NCBI RefSeq assembly: GCF_025869345.1
Contig: NZ_JAOZVW010000064.1
Location: 1-49,358, forward strand
Length of the DNA stretch: 49,358 nt
Origin: Sphingopyxis sp.
Lineage (GTDB): Bacteria > Pseudomonadota > Alphaproteobacteria > Sphingomonadales > Sphingomonadaceae
Reading direction: 5' to 3'
In this document: positions 25,320 to 34,015 of the stretch, piece by piece
Layout of the letters: each line of letters starts with the position of its first letter
Position numbering within the stretch: position 1 is the first letter of the stretch
The notes under the pieces: generated by a model
What the model saw: only the letters and a program-made list of their open reading frames with translations
The model's database searches: none
Told to the model about the DNA's origin: nothing
Position numbers and translations under genes: made by a program

Positions 25320-25937
25320 TCAATTGGAATTGGCGCTCGGGCGCGCCTTCATGCGGTCGTACCAGGCCGTAACATTGGTGGCCGCGGGATCGATCGGCTG
25401 GCCGACGCCCGCGCCGAAATCGAGAAAGGCGAAGAGCATCAGGTCGGCGAGGGTCAGCGCGTCGCCGGCGATGAAGTCGCGTCCCGCGATCAGCGGGTCG
25501 AGCCAGCGGATGCCGTCCTGCGCGACCGCCTTCAGCCCCGCCGCCGCTTCGGGCAAGCAGCGCATCCGCGATTCGAACAGCGGCAGGCCCTCGGCGAAGC
25601 GGAAGCCGTTGGTGAGCGGTTCGCAAATCTTGAGGTCGACGCGGCGCGTCCACATGCGGGTGTTCGCGCGTTCCTCGGCCGTGGTGCCGATCAGCGCGGG
25701 TTCGGGGAAGCGCTCTTCCAGATATTCGCAGATCGCGGTGATCTCGGTCAGCACCGAACCGTCGTCGAGCGCGAGCGCCGGGGTCTGTCCGGCCGGGTTC
25801 ACATCGACGGCATAGGGCGCACGCCGGTTCTCGCCGCCGCGAAGATCGACCGTGACCTCGGGAAGCTCGATGCCCTTTTCCGCCATGAACAGGGTCACGA
25901 CGCGCGGGTTGGGGCCGACACTATTATAGAATTTCAT
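25320..25937 (-). CDS. Glutathione S-transferase
   Basis: A 205-residue GST. The N-terminal thioredoxin-like domain has NPAGQTPAL (cis-Pro) and LTEITAICEYLEE, which bind glutathione; the C-terminal helical domain has FIAGDALTLADLMLFAF, the GST N-capping motif. It differs from the two nu-class-like GSTs at 32400 and 33307. It is the first gene of a GST-VOC operon whose promoter carries a palindrome (25972-25987) unrelated to the 16-bp operator. Confidence 0.88.
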   Translation of the reverse strand: MKFYNSVGPNPRVVTLFMAEKGIELPEVTVDLRGGENRRAPYAVDVNPAGQTPALALDDGSVLTEITAICEYLEERFPEPALIGTTAEERANTRMWTRRVDLKICEPLTNGFRFAEGLPLFESRMRCLPEAAAGLKAVAQDGIRWLDPLIAGRDFIAGDALTLADLMLFAFLDFGAGVGQPIDPAATNVTAWYDRMKARPSANSN

Positions 25938-25971
25938 GTCTCTTCTCTCACCTCGAGCCTTTTAGGGCATT

Positions 25972-25987
25972 TTGACGAAATCGTCAA
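25972..25987. promoter_or_regulatory. TTGACG palindrome upstream of GST-VOC operon
   Basis: TTGACGA-AA-TCGTCAA (25972-25987), followed by a further half site TTGACGAT at 25993. Its centre is 42 bp before the GST start. The same layout, palindrome plus an extra TTGACG, recurs at 46899-46920. It sits directly past the 3' end of the SMP-30 gene. Confidence 0.65.
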
Positions 25988-26911
25988 CTAAATTGACGAT
26001 TGAAGCGTTAGGCCGGGGCGCGGCCAGCGGACGCGGTAGAGGATGCCCGTCGTCGATGCCGTGATATAGGCATCGCGCCGGTCGGCGCCGCCGAACGCGA
26101 TGTTGGTGATGCCGACATCGGGCAGCGGCAGATATTCCGATCCGCCCCCTGCGGGATCGAAGATGGTGATCCCGCCCTCGACCATGGTGCCGACGCAGAT
26201 GCGGCCATCCTCCTCGATCGCGAGGCTATCGAGCAGGCGAAAAGCGGGCGGGGTGCCGACGAAGCGGCCCGGCGCCCAGGGCAGGGGCGGGGCGAGTTCG
26301 CCCGCCGCGACGACGTCCATTGCCCAGACGCGCGCGGTCATCGTCTCGCTGACGTAAAGGGTGTTGCCGCCGGGCGAGAGGCCGATGCCGTTCGGCCCCA
26401 TCATGTCGGCGCGCTGGCGCGTGATCGCCGACCCGTCGGCCCTGGCGTAATAGATCGCGCCATGGTCGCGGCCGCTCGCGCGGACCTGGCCGTGGTCGGT
26501 GAACCAGAAGCCGCCGTGCGCGTCGAAGACGATGTCGTTCGGTCCCTTCAGCCGCTCGCCTTCGAAGCTGTCGTAGAGCGTCGTGACCGCGCCGGTGACA
26601 AGGTCGACGCGCTGGATCGAACCGCACGCCGCGGCGTTCGCGGCGTGGCCGGGAAAGAGCAGGGGGCCGGCCTCGACCCACTGGAACCCGCCATTGTTGC
26701 AGACATAGGCGGCGCCGTCGGGGCCGATCGCCAGCCCGTTGGGACCGCCGCCGAGTTCGGCGACGACCGAAACGGCGCCGTCCGCCGCGACACGCGTCAG
26801 CGTGCCGCGCGCGATCTCGACGAGCAGCACCGACCCGTCGGGCATCGGCACAGGACCTTCGGGAAAGCGAAGGCCGCTCGCGACGACCTCGGGCTGGCCG
26901 AACCCGCTCAT
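25988..26911 (-). CDS. SMP-30/gluconolactonase-family protein
   Basis: A 307-residue six-bladed beta-propeller lactonase. Candidate metal ligands are E18 (FPEGP), the Asn in KGPNDIVFD, the Asn in GPNGIGLS and the Asp in LLDSLAIEEDG. It would hydrolyse a lactone intermediate in the cytoplasm. It is the last gene of the MFS-SnoaL-CMD-SMP30 operon and starts in a 4-base overlap with the CMD gene. Confidence 0.87.
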   Translation of the reverse strand: MSGFGQPEVVASGLRFPEGPVPMPDGSVLLVEIARGTLTRVAADGAVSVVAELGGGPNGLAIGPDGAAYVCNNGGFQWVEAGPLLFPGHAANAAACGSIQRVDLVTGAVTTLYDSFEGERLKGPNDIVFDAHGGFWFTDHGQVRASGRDHGAIYYARADGSAITRQRADMMGPNGIGLSPGGNTLYVSETMTARVWAMDVVAAGELAPPLPWAPGRFVGTPPAFRLLDSLAIEEDGRICVGTMVEGGITIFDPAGGGSEYLPLPDVGITNIAFGGADRRDAYITASTTGILYRVRWPRPGLTLQSSI

Positions 26912-27555
26912 CGGTTTGCCGGACGCGCGGGGCTGAGGAAGTCGGCGGCGCTGAAGCCCTCGGGCGCCGCGACCTCGACGATCGGGTCCTCGCGCGCGTC
27001 ATATTCCATGCGCAGCGCGCGGGTGATGACGGCGTGCATGTCGTAAAGGCAGGTGATGTAGGTGAACTCGAAAATCTGTTCGTCGTCCCAGAAGCTCTTG
27101 AGCTTTTCGAATATCTCGAGCGGGACGCGGCCGCCGGCCTGGCTCAGGCAGTCGGCATAGGCGAGGACGGCGCGTTCCTGCTCGTCATAGCAATCGGCGA
27201 CCTGCCAATAGGCGATGCCCGCGATCTTCTCCTCGCTGACGCCGAGGCCGCGCAGCGACTTGCAATGCTGCGAAAAGACGAACTGGCTGCCCTTCACCCA
27301 GCCGGCGCGGGTCTGGCCGAGTTCGCGCAGCACCGGATCGATCTTGCGCGCCGGGTGGCGATAGACTGCGAAGCCGTCGACGGCGTGTTTGAAGATATCG
27401 GGCGCGAGCGCGAAGACGGTCCACCAGTCGCCCGGCGTCCCGGTCGCGGTGCCCGGCTCGGCGACCGGGTCGCGGTCGCCGAACAGACGGTCGTAATAAG
27501 CGGTGACGATCTCGTCGGTGACTTCCGAACGGGAAACCTGGCGCAGGACGGGCAT
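26908..27555 (-). CDS. Carboxymuconolactone decarboxylase/AhpD-like protein
   Basis: A 215-residue helical protein of the CMD/AhpD-like group. It has VKGSQFVFSQHCKSLRGLGVSEEKI, with one Cys and a nearby His where AhpD has CxxC, so peroxidase activity of the AhpD type is unlikely. An additional C-terminal extension follows (about residues 170-215). Members often occur in aromatic and lactone degradation operons. It is third in the MFS operon, 11 nt after the SnoaL-like gene. Confidence 0.78.
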   Translation of the reverse strand: MPVLRQVSRSEVTDEIVTAYYDRLFGDRDPVAEPGTATGTPGDWWTVFALAPDIFKHAVDGFAVYRHPARKIDPVLRELGQTRAGWVKGSQFVFSQHCKSLRGLGVSEEKIAGIAYWQVADCYDEQERAVLAYADCLSQAGGRVPLEIFEKLKSFWDDEQIFEFTYITCLYDMHAVITRALRMEYDAREDPIVEVAAPEGFSAADFLSPARPANR

Positions 27556-27566
27556 AGGGTTACTCC

Positions 27567-27965
27567 TCAGGCGTTGGCAAATTTGCGGAACTCGGCGACA
27601 TGCGCGCTGTCGAAATATTCGTCGAGCCGCGTGATCTTCCCGTTCTCGACCTTGCAGACGATCGCGCAGGGCAGGCGGACCTCGCCGTTATCGTGGACGC
27701 GGCGGCCCTTCAGCACATGCTGCTGGACGAAGCCGCCGGGAAAGGCGGTGAGCCGGCGGTCGGCATATTCGCGATCCTTGATGCGCGCGACCATGCCGGT
27801 CAGCGTCTCGGCGGTCTGCGCCGGGGTGACGATCGCTTCGTCGGTATTGTGCCAGATTTCGGCGTCGGGCGTGAAGCTGCTTTGCATCGTCGCAATGTCG
27901 CCCGCCTCGATCGCGTCGAAGAAGCGCTGCGCCATCGCGCGGATATCATCCTGTTCTGCCATCAT
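27567..27965 (-). CDS. SnoaL-like (NTF2-fold) protein
   Basis: A 132-residue protein of the NTF2/SnoaL-like fold (AQRFFDAIEAGDIATMQSSF, ITRLDEYFDSAHVAEF). Such proteins are small isomerases, dehydratases, lyases or ligand binders; the catalytic residues cannot be assigned safely here. It follows the MFS gene by 13 nt. The start is the double ATG at 27965/27962, preceded by AAGGAGACC. Confidence 0.8.
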   Translation of the reverse strand: MMAEQDDIRAMAQRFFDAIEAGDIATMQSSFTPDAEIWHNTDEAIVTPAQTAETLTGMVARIKDREYADRRLTAFPGGFVQQHVLKGRRVHDNGEVRLPCAIVCKVENGKITRLDEYFDSAHVAEFRKFANA

Positions 27966-27978
27966 GGTCTCCTTGCGG

Positions 27979-29271
27979 TCATGCCGCGAAATCGCGGTCG
28001 AGGTGGCGCGTCATCGCGATCTGGACGGCACAGGCCGCGACCGCGAAGGGAATGAGCGCCATCAATCCCCAGCGCAGGCTTTCGATGCCGTGACCGGGTT
28101 TCAGCATGTCGCTGACGAAGCCCACGAACAGCGGGCCGAAACCCAGGCCGACGATGTTGAACATCAGCATCAGGATCGCGGTCGCGGTGGCGCGCGCGCG
28201 CGGCGGGGTCAGATTTTGCACCAGCGCCAGCGACGGGGCGATGTAGAAGGTGCAGGCGGTCAGCGGCACGATCATCAACGCCAGCGCCGCGGGCCAGCCG
28301 TCGACCGTCAGCGCGGCGATCAGCGACGGGATCAGGATCGCGGTGGCGATCGCGGGGACGCGGCCATAGGCGCGCGGCGAGTGTCGCGACAGGCGCGCCA
28401 CCAGCCATCCGCCGCCGAGCGTTCCAGCGGCGAAGGTGATGCCGGCGACCGGCGCGAACCATGTTCCCATCGCGGCGAGCGGCATGGCCTGGACGCGCAT
28501 CAGATAGGCCGGAATCCAGTTGAGCATCCCATAGCTCACGAAGGCGGCAAAGGCGGTCGCGGGCAGGACCAGCATCAGCGAGCGGCGTTCGCGGAACAGC
28601 CCCAGCGCCCGGGCGAAGGGGACCGGATCGTCGTTTGCGCTTTCGTCCATCTGGCCGCGCGCCGGCTCGTGCACCAGCCAGATCAGCAACGGCCCCACGA
28701 GGATGCCGACCGCGCCGATCGTCAGAAAGGCGTTCCGCCAGCCGATCGTCGCCGCGGCCCAGGCGCCGAAGGCGGCGCCGACGAATACGCCGAAGGGACC
28801 GTTGCAGGTGAACAGCGCCATCGCGACGGGGCGCCGGTCCGGCGGATAATAGTCGGCCAGGACCGACACCGACGGCGCGGTGCCGCCCGCCTCGCCGGCT
28901 CCGACCCCGAAGCGCATCAGCGCCAACTGCCAGAAATTGGACACCAGCCCGCACGCCGCGGTGAAGCCGCTCCACAGGATGCAGGCGATGCCGATCAGCC
29001 TGATGCGATTCCAGCGGTCGGCGAGGATGGCGACCGGGACACCCATTCCCGCATAGAACAGGGCAAAGGCCAGCCCGGTCAGCAACCCGAACTGGGTATC
29101 GCTCAGCGCGATATCGGCGCGGATCGGTTCGATCAGCATCGCGAGCAGCTGGCGGTCGACGAAGTTGATCGTGCCGACCACGAACAGCATCGCCAGCGCG
29201 ACGTTGCGGCGCAGCGCGAGCCCGCTGCCGGGCGCGGCGTCGGCGCGACGGAGAGTGGTGGCCTCGGTCAT
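27979..29271 (-). CDS. MFS transporter
   Basis: A 430-residue protein with twelve predicted helices, INFVDRQLLAMLIEPI in helix 1, and the loop motif (G)VPVAILADRWNRIRLI between helices 2 and 3. It resembles the spinster-like/organic-acid branch of MFS. It heads an operon with SnoaL-like, CMD-like and SMP-30 genes. The promoter region contains operator F, so uptake or export is probably part of the same regulon. The ribosome site is GGGGAGAG. Confidence 0.88.
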   Translation of the reverse strand: MTEATTLRRADAAPGSGLALRRNVALAMLFVVGTINFVDRQLLAMLIEPIRADIALSDTQFGLLTGLAFALFYAGMGVPVAILADRWNRIRLIGIACILWSGFTAACGLVSNFWQLALMRFGVGAGEAGGTAPSVSVLADYYPPDRRPVAMALFTCNGPFGVFVGAAFGAWAAATIGWRNAFLTIGAVGILVGPLLIWLVHEPARGQMDESANDDPVPFARALGLFRERRSLMLVLPATAFAAFVSYGMLNWIPAYLMRVQAMPLAAMGTWFAPVAGITFAAGTLGGGWLVARLSRHSPRAYGRVPAIATAILIPSLIAALTVDGWPAALALMIVPLTACTFYIAPSLALVQNLTPPRARATATAILMLMFNIVGLGFGPLFVGFVSDMLKPGHGIESLRWGLMALIPFAVAACAVQIAMTRHLDRDFAA

Positions 29272-29309
29272 GTCTCTCCCCGAATGCGCGAGTCTTATCG
29301 GTCGAAAAT

Positions 29310-29325
29310 ACTTAGGTATTTAAGT
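29310..29325. promoter_or_regulatory. 16-bp palindromic operator, copy F
   Basis: ACTTAG-GTAT-TTAAGT. This is the most divergent copy in its core but keeps the outer arms (one mismatch, C to T). It lies 38 bp upstream of the MFS start, between it and the terminator of the TonB receptor gene. Confidence 0.75.
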
Positions 29326-29364
29326 TTAACTGTCAAACAGATTTACGGTTCGCAGGCGCGCACG

Positions 29365-29396
29365 AAAACGCCCCCGCTCCTTGCGGAGCGAGGGCG
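29365..29396 (-). terminator. Terminator after TonB receptor gene
   Basis: On the minus strand, an 11-bp stem with one C-A mismatch (29369-29380 against 29385-29396, loop TTGC on the plus strand) is followed by TTTT (complement of 29365-29368). It begins 20 bases after the receptor stop. Confidence 0.75.
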
Positions 29397-29416
29397 CGGG
29401 ACTGCCTTGCGGGCGA

Positions 29417-31765
29417 TCAGAAGGAGGCGCCGAGGGTCAGCCCGAAGGTGCGCGGCGCGCCGTAAAAGCGCTGGGTGAAATAGTTCGACGTGGGGGTCAG
29501 TGCCGACACATAGGTCTTGTTGGTCAGATTCTTGCCCCACAGCATCGCGCGGAAGCGTCCGTCCTCGCTTTCCCAGCCGAGCGAGCCGTCGACGAGGATG
29601 AAATCCCCGGTCTTGCCAAAGGGATCGTTGACCACGGTCGATTCGAAATGGCTGCGATACAGCATCGCCGCCCGGAAGGTCAGATTGCCCGCGCTGCCCA
29701 TCGGAACCGTGTAGTCGGCGCTCGCCTGCGTCTGCCATTTCGGCGCGCGCACCAGCTTGAGGCTCGTATAATCCTCATCCACCAGATATTTGCCGCCCGG
29801 CAGCGCCGTCACGTCGCCGCAGGTCGAGGTCGGCGTTGTCGAATAGCTGGCGGGGCCGTCGAGGTCGGCGCAGAAATCGGTATATTTGGCGTCGAGATAG
29901 CCGACATTGGCCGACAGGCGGAAATTCTGCGTCGGACGCAGCGTCGCCTCCAGTTCGATCCCCTTGCTCGTCGCCGCACCGATATTCTGCTGCGCGGTTT
30001 CCTGGCCCGAGGCGACGTTGGGATTGGAGAAGAAGACGCCGAATTCGAGCTGCTTGAACTTGGTGATGAAGCCGGTGAGGTTGAGGCGGAGCAGCCGGTC
30101 GAAGAAATCGCCCTTCAGCCCGGCCTCGAACAGTTCGGACGTGTTGTCCTGCGTCGGACCGGCAGTCGTCGGCGTCGCCGAGCGGGCGCCGAAGCCGCCG
30201 CCCTTGTAACCCTGGCTATAGCCTGCATAGACCATCACATCGTCGGTCAGGCGATAGTCGATCCCGGCCTTGAAGGTCGCGCGGTCGCGCTTGTAGCCGA
30301 GTTTGAAAGCCGCGCCGGTCGCCAGATTGGCATTGGCGATCTCTTCCATATCGGCGAGCGATTTCACCACCGAACGCGAGGTGAAATAGGCCGGCGACAG
30401 CAGGGTGCCGACGGGGTCGCGGAAATAATCCTTCGATTCCCAGCTCTGCCGGACGCCCAGCGTGATGTTCAGCCGGTCGGTGATGCCATAGATCGCCTGC
30501 GCGAACAGCGCCTTGGAGCTGTTGTCCTGCGACACGAAATCCTGACTGCCGAACTTCAGCGCCGGGTTGAGCAACACCGGCAGCGTCGGAAACGCCTGCG
30601 CCAGTTCGAAGCTCTGCTTCAGATAATAGCCGCCGAAGACGAGGTTGAGCCGGGCAAGCGCGTCGCTGCGGTCCGAAAAATCGGACTGCAGGCGCAGCTC
30701 CTGGCTGAACTGTCGGTGCGACTGCAGGCGGAAGGTCGGGAAGAAGAAGATTTCTGACTGGTCATAGTCGCTGTCGTTGAAATCGTCGGTCTCGATATAG
30801 CCGGTGATCGACTTGACCTGCCACGAGCCGAGGTCGAGCCCGACATTGCCGATGAAGCCGAGCTGGTCGGTGTCGTGGTTGGTGGGGAAGTCGCGGCCGA
30901 TGGTGAAGGCACCGTCGTCGGGTTCCTCGAACCCGAATATCGTATAGAGCAGCTGGCTCCGGTTGGGTGCCGCATCGCCGCCCGGCGCGCTCGACCGGTC
31001 GCGGACGAGGAAGGCCTTGAGGTTGATGTCGAGATTGTCGGTGGGCGTGAAGACGATCGTGCCGCGCAGCGTCAGCCGGTCCTGGCCGCCGACCTTCTTG
31101 CCGTTCAGACGGTTGGTGAAATAGCCGTCATAGGTTTCCTTGTTGAGGACGAGCCGTGCCGCGAGCTTGTCCTGGATCAGCGGCATGTCGACCGCGGCGC
31201 GCGCGTCCATCCGCCCATAGTTGCCGACGGTCACCTCGGCCTGCACGCCCCAGTCGCGGCCGGGATTCTTGGTATAGGCGGCGATGCCGCCCGCGAGCGA
31301 ATTCTTGCCGAACGAAGTGCCCTGCGGCCCGCGCAGCACCTCGATCCGGTCGAGGTCGAAGGTGTCGAGCATCGTCGCCACCGGGCGGGTGATGTAGACG
31401 CCGTCGATCGAGACGCCGACCGGGCTTTCCTCGGTCGATTCGATGCCCTGCGCGCCGAGGCCGCGGATGAAGATCGCCGCCGAATTGGAAAATGTCGCGA
31501 CCGGCTGGATGCTGATGTTCGGGGTCGAGGGCGCCAGGTCGGTGATGTCGCGCGCGGCGGCGGCGGTCAGGCTCCGCTCGTCGAATGCCGAAATCGCCTG
31601 CGGAACATTTTGGATCGTTTCGTTGCGGAAACGCGCGGTGACGACGATGTCGTCCGATCCGCTGCCTTCCGAAGCGCCCTCGTCCTGCGCGATCGCCGGG
31701 GCGGCGAAAGCGAGCGTTGCGATCGCCGCGACGCTGGACAGCAGAATCTGATTATGAGTCTTCAT
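29417..31765 (-). CDS. TonB-dependent outer-membrane receptor
   Basis: A 782-residue receptor. It has a signal peptide (about residues 1-26, ending APAIAQ), a TonB box DDIVVTA, a plug domain (IRGLG, VYITRP, EVLRGPQGT), and a beta-barrel ending in the terminal Phe (LGASF). It resembles sphingomonad receptors found in catabolic clusters. The start is ATG 31765, behind GGGAGGGTGACC; an upstream in-frame ATG at 31822 would read through the promoter. It would import a scarce or bulky substrate across the outer membrane. It is divergent from the DUF3237 gene over operator G. Confidence 0.92.
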   Translation of the reverse strand: MKTHNQILLSSVAAIATLAFAAPAIAQDEGASEGSGSDDIVVTARFRNETIQNVPQAISAFDERSLTAAAARDITDLAPSTPNISIQPVATFSNSAAIFIRGLGAQGIESTEESPVGVSIDGVYITRPVATMLDTFDLDRIEVLRGPQGTSFGKNSLAGGIAAYTKNPGRDWGVQAEVTVGNYGRMDARAAVDMPLIQDKLAARLVLNKETYDGYFTNRLNGKKVGGQDRLTLRGTIVFTPTDNLDINLKAFLVRDRSSAPGGDAAPNRSQLLYTIFGFEEPDDGAFTIGRDFPTNHDTDQLGFIGNVGLDLGSWQVKSITGYIETDDFNDSDYDQSEIFFFPTFRLQSHRQFSQELRLQSDFSDRSDALARLNLVFGGYYLKQSFELAQAFPTLPVLLNPALKFGSQDFVSQDNSSKALFAQAIYGITDRLNITLGVRQSWESKDYFRDPVGTLLSPAYFTSRSVVKSLADMEEIANANLATGAAFKLGYKRDRATFKAGIDYRLTDDVMVYAGYSQGYKGGGFGARSATPTTAGPTQDNTSELFEAGLKGDFFDRLLRLNLTGFITKFKQLEFGVFFSNPNVASGQETAQQNIGAATSKGIELEATLRPTQNFRLSANVGYLDAKYTDFCADLDGPASYSTTPTSTCGDVTALPGGKYLVDEDYTSLKLVRAPKWQTQASADYTVPMGSAGNLTFRAAMLYRSHFESTVVNDPFGKTGDFILVDGSLGWESEDGRFRAMLWGKNLTNKTYVSALTPTSNYFTQRFYGAPRTFGLTLGASF

Positions 31766-31832
31766 GGTCACCCTCCCATTGAGTGTATGCCGCGGTATCG
31801 AAAAGCGGTTTCGATCCGTCAATTTGATTGAC

Positions 31833-31848
31833 CCTTAGTATACTAATT
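31833..31848. promoter_or_regulatory. 16-bp palindromic operator, copy G
   Basis: CCTTAG-TATA-CTAATT, containing the perfect 12-bp palindrome TTAGTATACTAA. On the minus strand TGGACA (31864-31859) and TATACT (31842-31837), spaced by 16 bp, form a credible promoter for the TonB receptor, with the operator covering the -10. Confidence 0.84.
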
Positions 31849-31890
31849 GTTTTATGCTTGTCCATAGGCTGGAAAAGAGGATTCGCATAT

Positions 31891-32397
31891 ATGACCGAAG
31901 AAAATCAGCACCCCGCTCCGGCGGCCCTCGCGAGCCGTCCTCTGTGTACCGTCGAGTTCGAGGTCGGGGGCGGGCTGATCGCGATCGGCGCTTCGCCCTT
32001 CGGTGACCGGCGGCTCGGCTACATCACCGGCGGGCGATTTTTCGGGCCGCGAATCAACGGCATCGTCTTGCCCGGCGGCGGCAACTGGTCGCGCGGCGGG
32101 CGCCTCGGCGAAGTCGCCTCGGCCGGCACCTTCGACGCGCGCGCGGTGTGGCAGACCGACGACGGCGCTCTCATCTATCTGAGCTACACCGGCCGCAGCG
32201 TCATTCCCGACGATGTTCGCGCGACCTTTGCCGATCCCGCGGTGCCCGATGCCGACTCGTCGCGCTACTATCTGCGAATCGCGCCGGTGTTCGAAACCGC
32301 GAGCGTCGAATATGGCTGGCTGAACGGCCTGCTCGCGGTCGGCGTCGGCGAGCGCACCGACTTCGGGGTCCGCCATGTGATCCACGAGATTCTCTGA
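31891..32397 (+). CDS. DUF3237 family protein
   Basis: A 168-residue protein resembling the DUF3237 beta-barrel family (GGRFFGPRINGIVLPGGGNW, DARAVWQTDDGALIYLSYTGR, YGWLNGLLAVGVGER). The function of the family is not established; members are frequent in aromatic and terpenoid degradation clusters. I start at ATG 31891 (MTEENQ) because the frame upstream contains operator G. It is followed after 2 nt by a GST gene, so the two are co-transcribed. Confidence 0.8.
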   Translation: MTEENQHPAPAALASRPLCTVEFEVGGGLIAIGASPFGDRRLGYITGGRFFGPRINGIVLPGGGNWSRGGRLGEVASAGTFDARAVWQTDDGALIYLSYTGRSVIPDDVRATFADPAVPDADSSRYYLRIAPVFETASVEYGWLNGLLAVGVGERTDFGVRHVIHEIL

Positions 32398-32399
32398 CG

Positions 32400-33125
32400 A
32401 TGATCGACCTTCATTATTCGGCGACCCCCAACGGGCAGAAGATCGCGATCATGCTCGAGGAGATCGGCGCGCCCTATCGCGTCCTTTCCTATGACATCTT
32501 CAACGGTGATCAGTTGACCGAGGCGTTCGGGCGCATCAATCCGAACCACAAGCTGCCCGCCATCGTCGACCAGAATCCGGCGGGCGGCGGCGAGCCGGTG
32601 ACCGTCTTCGAATCGGGGGCGATCCTTCAGTATCTGGCGGAGAAGAGCGGGCGCTTCCTCCCCGCATCGGGCGCCGCGCGTGCCGCGACCCTGTCGTGGC
32701 TGACCTGGCAGGTCGCGGGGCTCGGCCCGATGGGCGGGCAGGCGAGCCATTTCCTGCGCTACGCCCCGGCGGGGCAGGATTATGCGGTCGAACGCTACAC
32801 GAAGGAGGTGACGCGCCTGCTCACCGTCCTCGAACGGCGGCTGGAAAAGAGCGCCTATGTCGCGGGCGACGACTATACGATCGCCGACATGGCGATCTGG
32901 CCCGGCCGCGCCTCGGCCTTCGTCATGGGGATGGTGTTGGACGACTGGCCGGCGATGCACGACTGGTTCGAGCGCATCCGCGCGCGGCCCGCGGTCGCGC
33001 GCGCGATGGGGCGTGAGGATCTGAAGGCTCCGGCGAAATATATCGGGCGGCACCAGACGCTCGACGCGCGCGAATGGTCGAATATGTTCGGCGATGCGAA
33101 CCATGCCGCGGTGAAGGGGGATTGA
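32400..33125 (+). CDS. Glutathione S-transferase, nu-class (YfcG/YghU)-like
   Basis: A 241-residue GST with the N-terminus SATPNGQKIAIMLEEIGAPY and NPNHKLPAIVD (cis-Pro), then FESGAILQYLAEK and a C-terminal domain with VAGDDYTIADMAIWP. The TPNG-K start is typical of nu-class disulfide-bond oxidoreductase GSTs, which lack a Tyr/Ser/Cys nucleophile. The gene follows DUF3237 by 2 nt. It resembles the GST at 33307-34011 in many blocks (ADMA, GxGPMxGQxxHF), so the two look like paralogues. Confidence 0.86.
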   Translation: MIDLHYSATPNGQKIAIMLEEIGAPYRVLSYDIFNGDQLTEAFGRINPNHKLPAIVDQNPAGGGEPVTVFESGAILQYLAEKSGRFLPASGAARAATLSWLTWQVAGLGPMGGQASHFLRYAPAGQDYAVERYTKEVTRLLTVLERRLEKSAYVAGDDYTIADMAIWPGRASAFVMGMVLDDWPAMHDWFERIRARPAVARAMGREDLKAPAKYIGRHQTLDAREWSNMFGDANHAAVKGD

Positions 33126-33171
33126 GGGAGAGGGCGGTTGCGACCGATTGCGGACGCCCGGCCTCTCCTGA

Positions 33172-33256
33172 CTTTGTCATCCCCGCGAAAGCGGGGACCC
33201 AGAGCGTGCGTCGGCTAACCCCACCCTGGGTTCCCGCTTTCGCGGGAATGACAAAG
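33172..33256. repeat. Palindromic intergenic repeat, family 5
   Basis: Arms of 31 nt at 33172-33202 and 33226-33256, complementary except for two positions. The core CCCCGCGAAAGCGGGG is itself a hairpin. It separates two convergent GST genes and may act as a terminator for both. A half-like copy is at 27-52. Confidence 0.88.
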
Positions 33257-33306
33257 GTGGGGAAGGGCTGCTTCCCATCCCAACGCAGCCATTCGTCAGC
33301 CGTCCT

Positions 33307-34011
33307 CTACCGCTTCACATGCTGCCGGTCGCCCCACAGGATCGCGCGATGTTCGTCGGTGAAGCCGGTGAGGCCGCCCTCGATCGTCTCGGCGCGCGCG
33401 ACGCCGACCTGCATCCCTTCGGCGACCGCCGGGCGCGCGAGCATCGCGGCGCCCCAGCGCTCGACGTTCGGAAAGCGGCCCGCCTTGTCGATGAACTGGC
33501 GGCGGAGATAGGGCAGGGTCGCCATGTCGGCGATCGTATAGGCGTCGCCCGCCAGCCACTCGGCCTCGCCCAATCTTTTGTCGAGCACCATCATCAGCCG
33601 GTCGACCTCGCGGGCATAGCGTTCGATCGCATAGGGGTGCCGGTCCTTGGCATAATGGGTGAAATGCGCCTCCTGCCCGAACATCGGGCCGACGCCCGAC
33701 ACCTGGAACATCAGCCATTGCCAGCAGATCGCGCGCTTCACCGGATTCTCGGGAAGGAAGCGGCCGGTCTTCTGCGCCAGATAGAGGAGGATCGCCCCCG
33801 TCTCCCACAGTATGAAGCCCGGCCCCTCCGGCCCGTCGTCGTCGACGATCACCGGCGTCTTGTTGTTCGGATTGAGCGCGAGAAATTCGGGCGTGAGCTG
33901 TTCGCCTGCCAGGATGTCGACGGGCTCGAGCCGCCACGCGAGCTCCATTTCGAGCAGCGCGATCGCGATCTTGCGCGCGTTCGGGGTGGGGCCGCCATAG
34001 AGGGTGATCAT
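33307..34011 (-). CDS. Glutathione S-transferase, nu-class-like
   Basis: A 234-residue GST (YGGPTPNARKIAIALLEME, NPNNKTPVIVDDDG, WETGAILLYLAQK, LAGDAYTIADMATLP). It shares with the GST at 32400 the PTPN start and the block VxGVGPMFGQEAHF. It lies 4 nt downstream of the class III CoA-transferase gene, so it is probably co-transcribed from the operator H promoter. Reaction unknown; GSH-dependent isomerisation, ether or thioether cleavage are possibilities. Confidence 0.86.
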   Translation of the reverse strand: MITLYGGPTPNARKIAIALLEMELAWRLEPVDILAGEQLTPEFLALNPNNKTPVIVDDDGPEGPGFILWETGAILLYLAQKTGRFLPENPVKRAICWQWLMFQVSGVGPMFGQEAHFTHYAKDRHPYAIERYAREVDRLMMVLDKRLGEAEWLAGDAYTIADMATLPYLRRQFIDKAGRFPNVERWGAAMLARPAVAEGMQVGVARAETIEGGLTGFTDEHRAILWGDRQHVKR

Positions 34012-34015
34012 CGCG

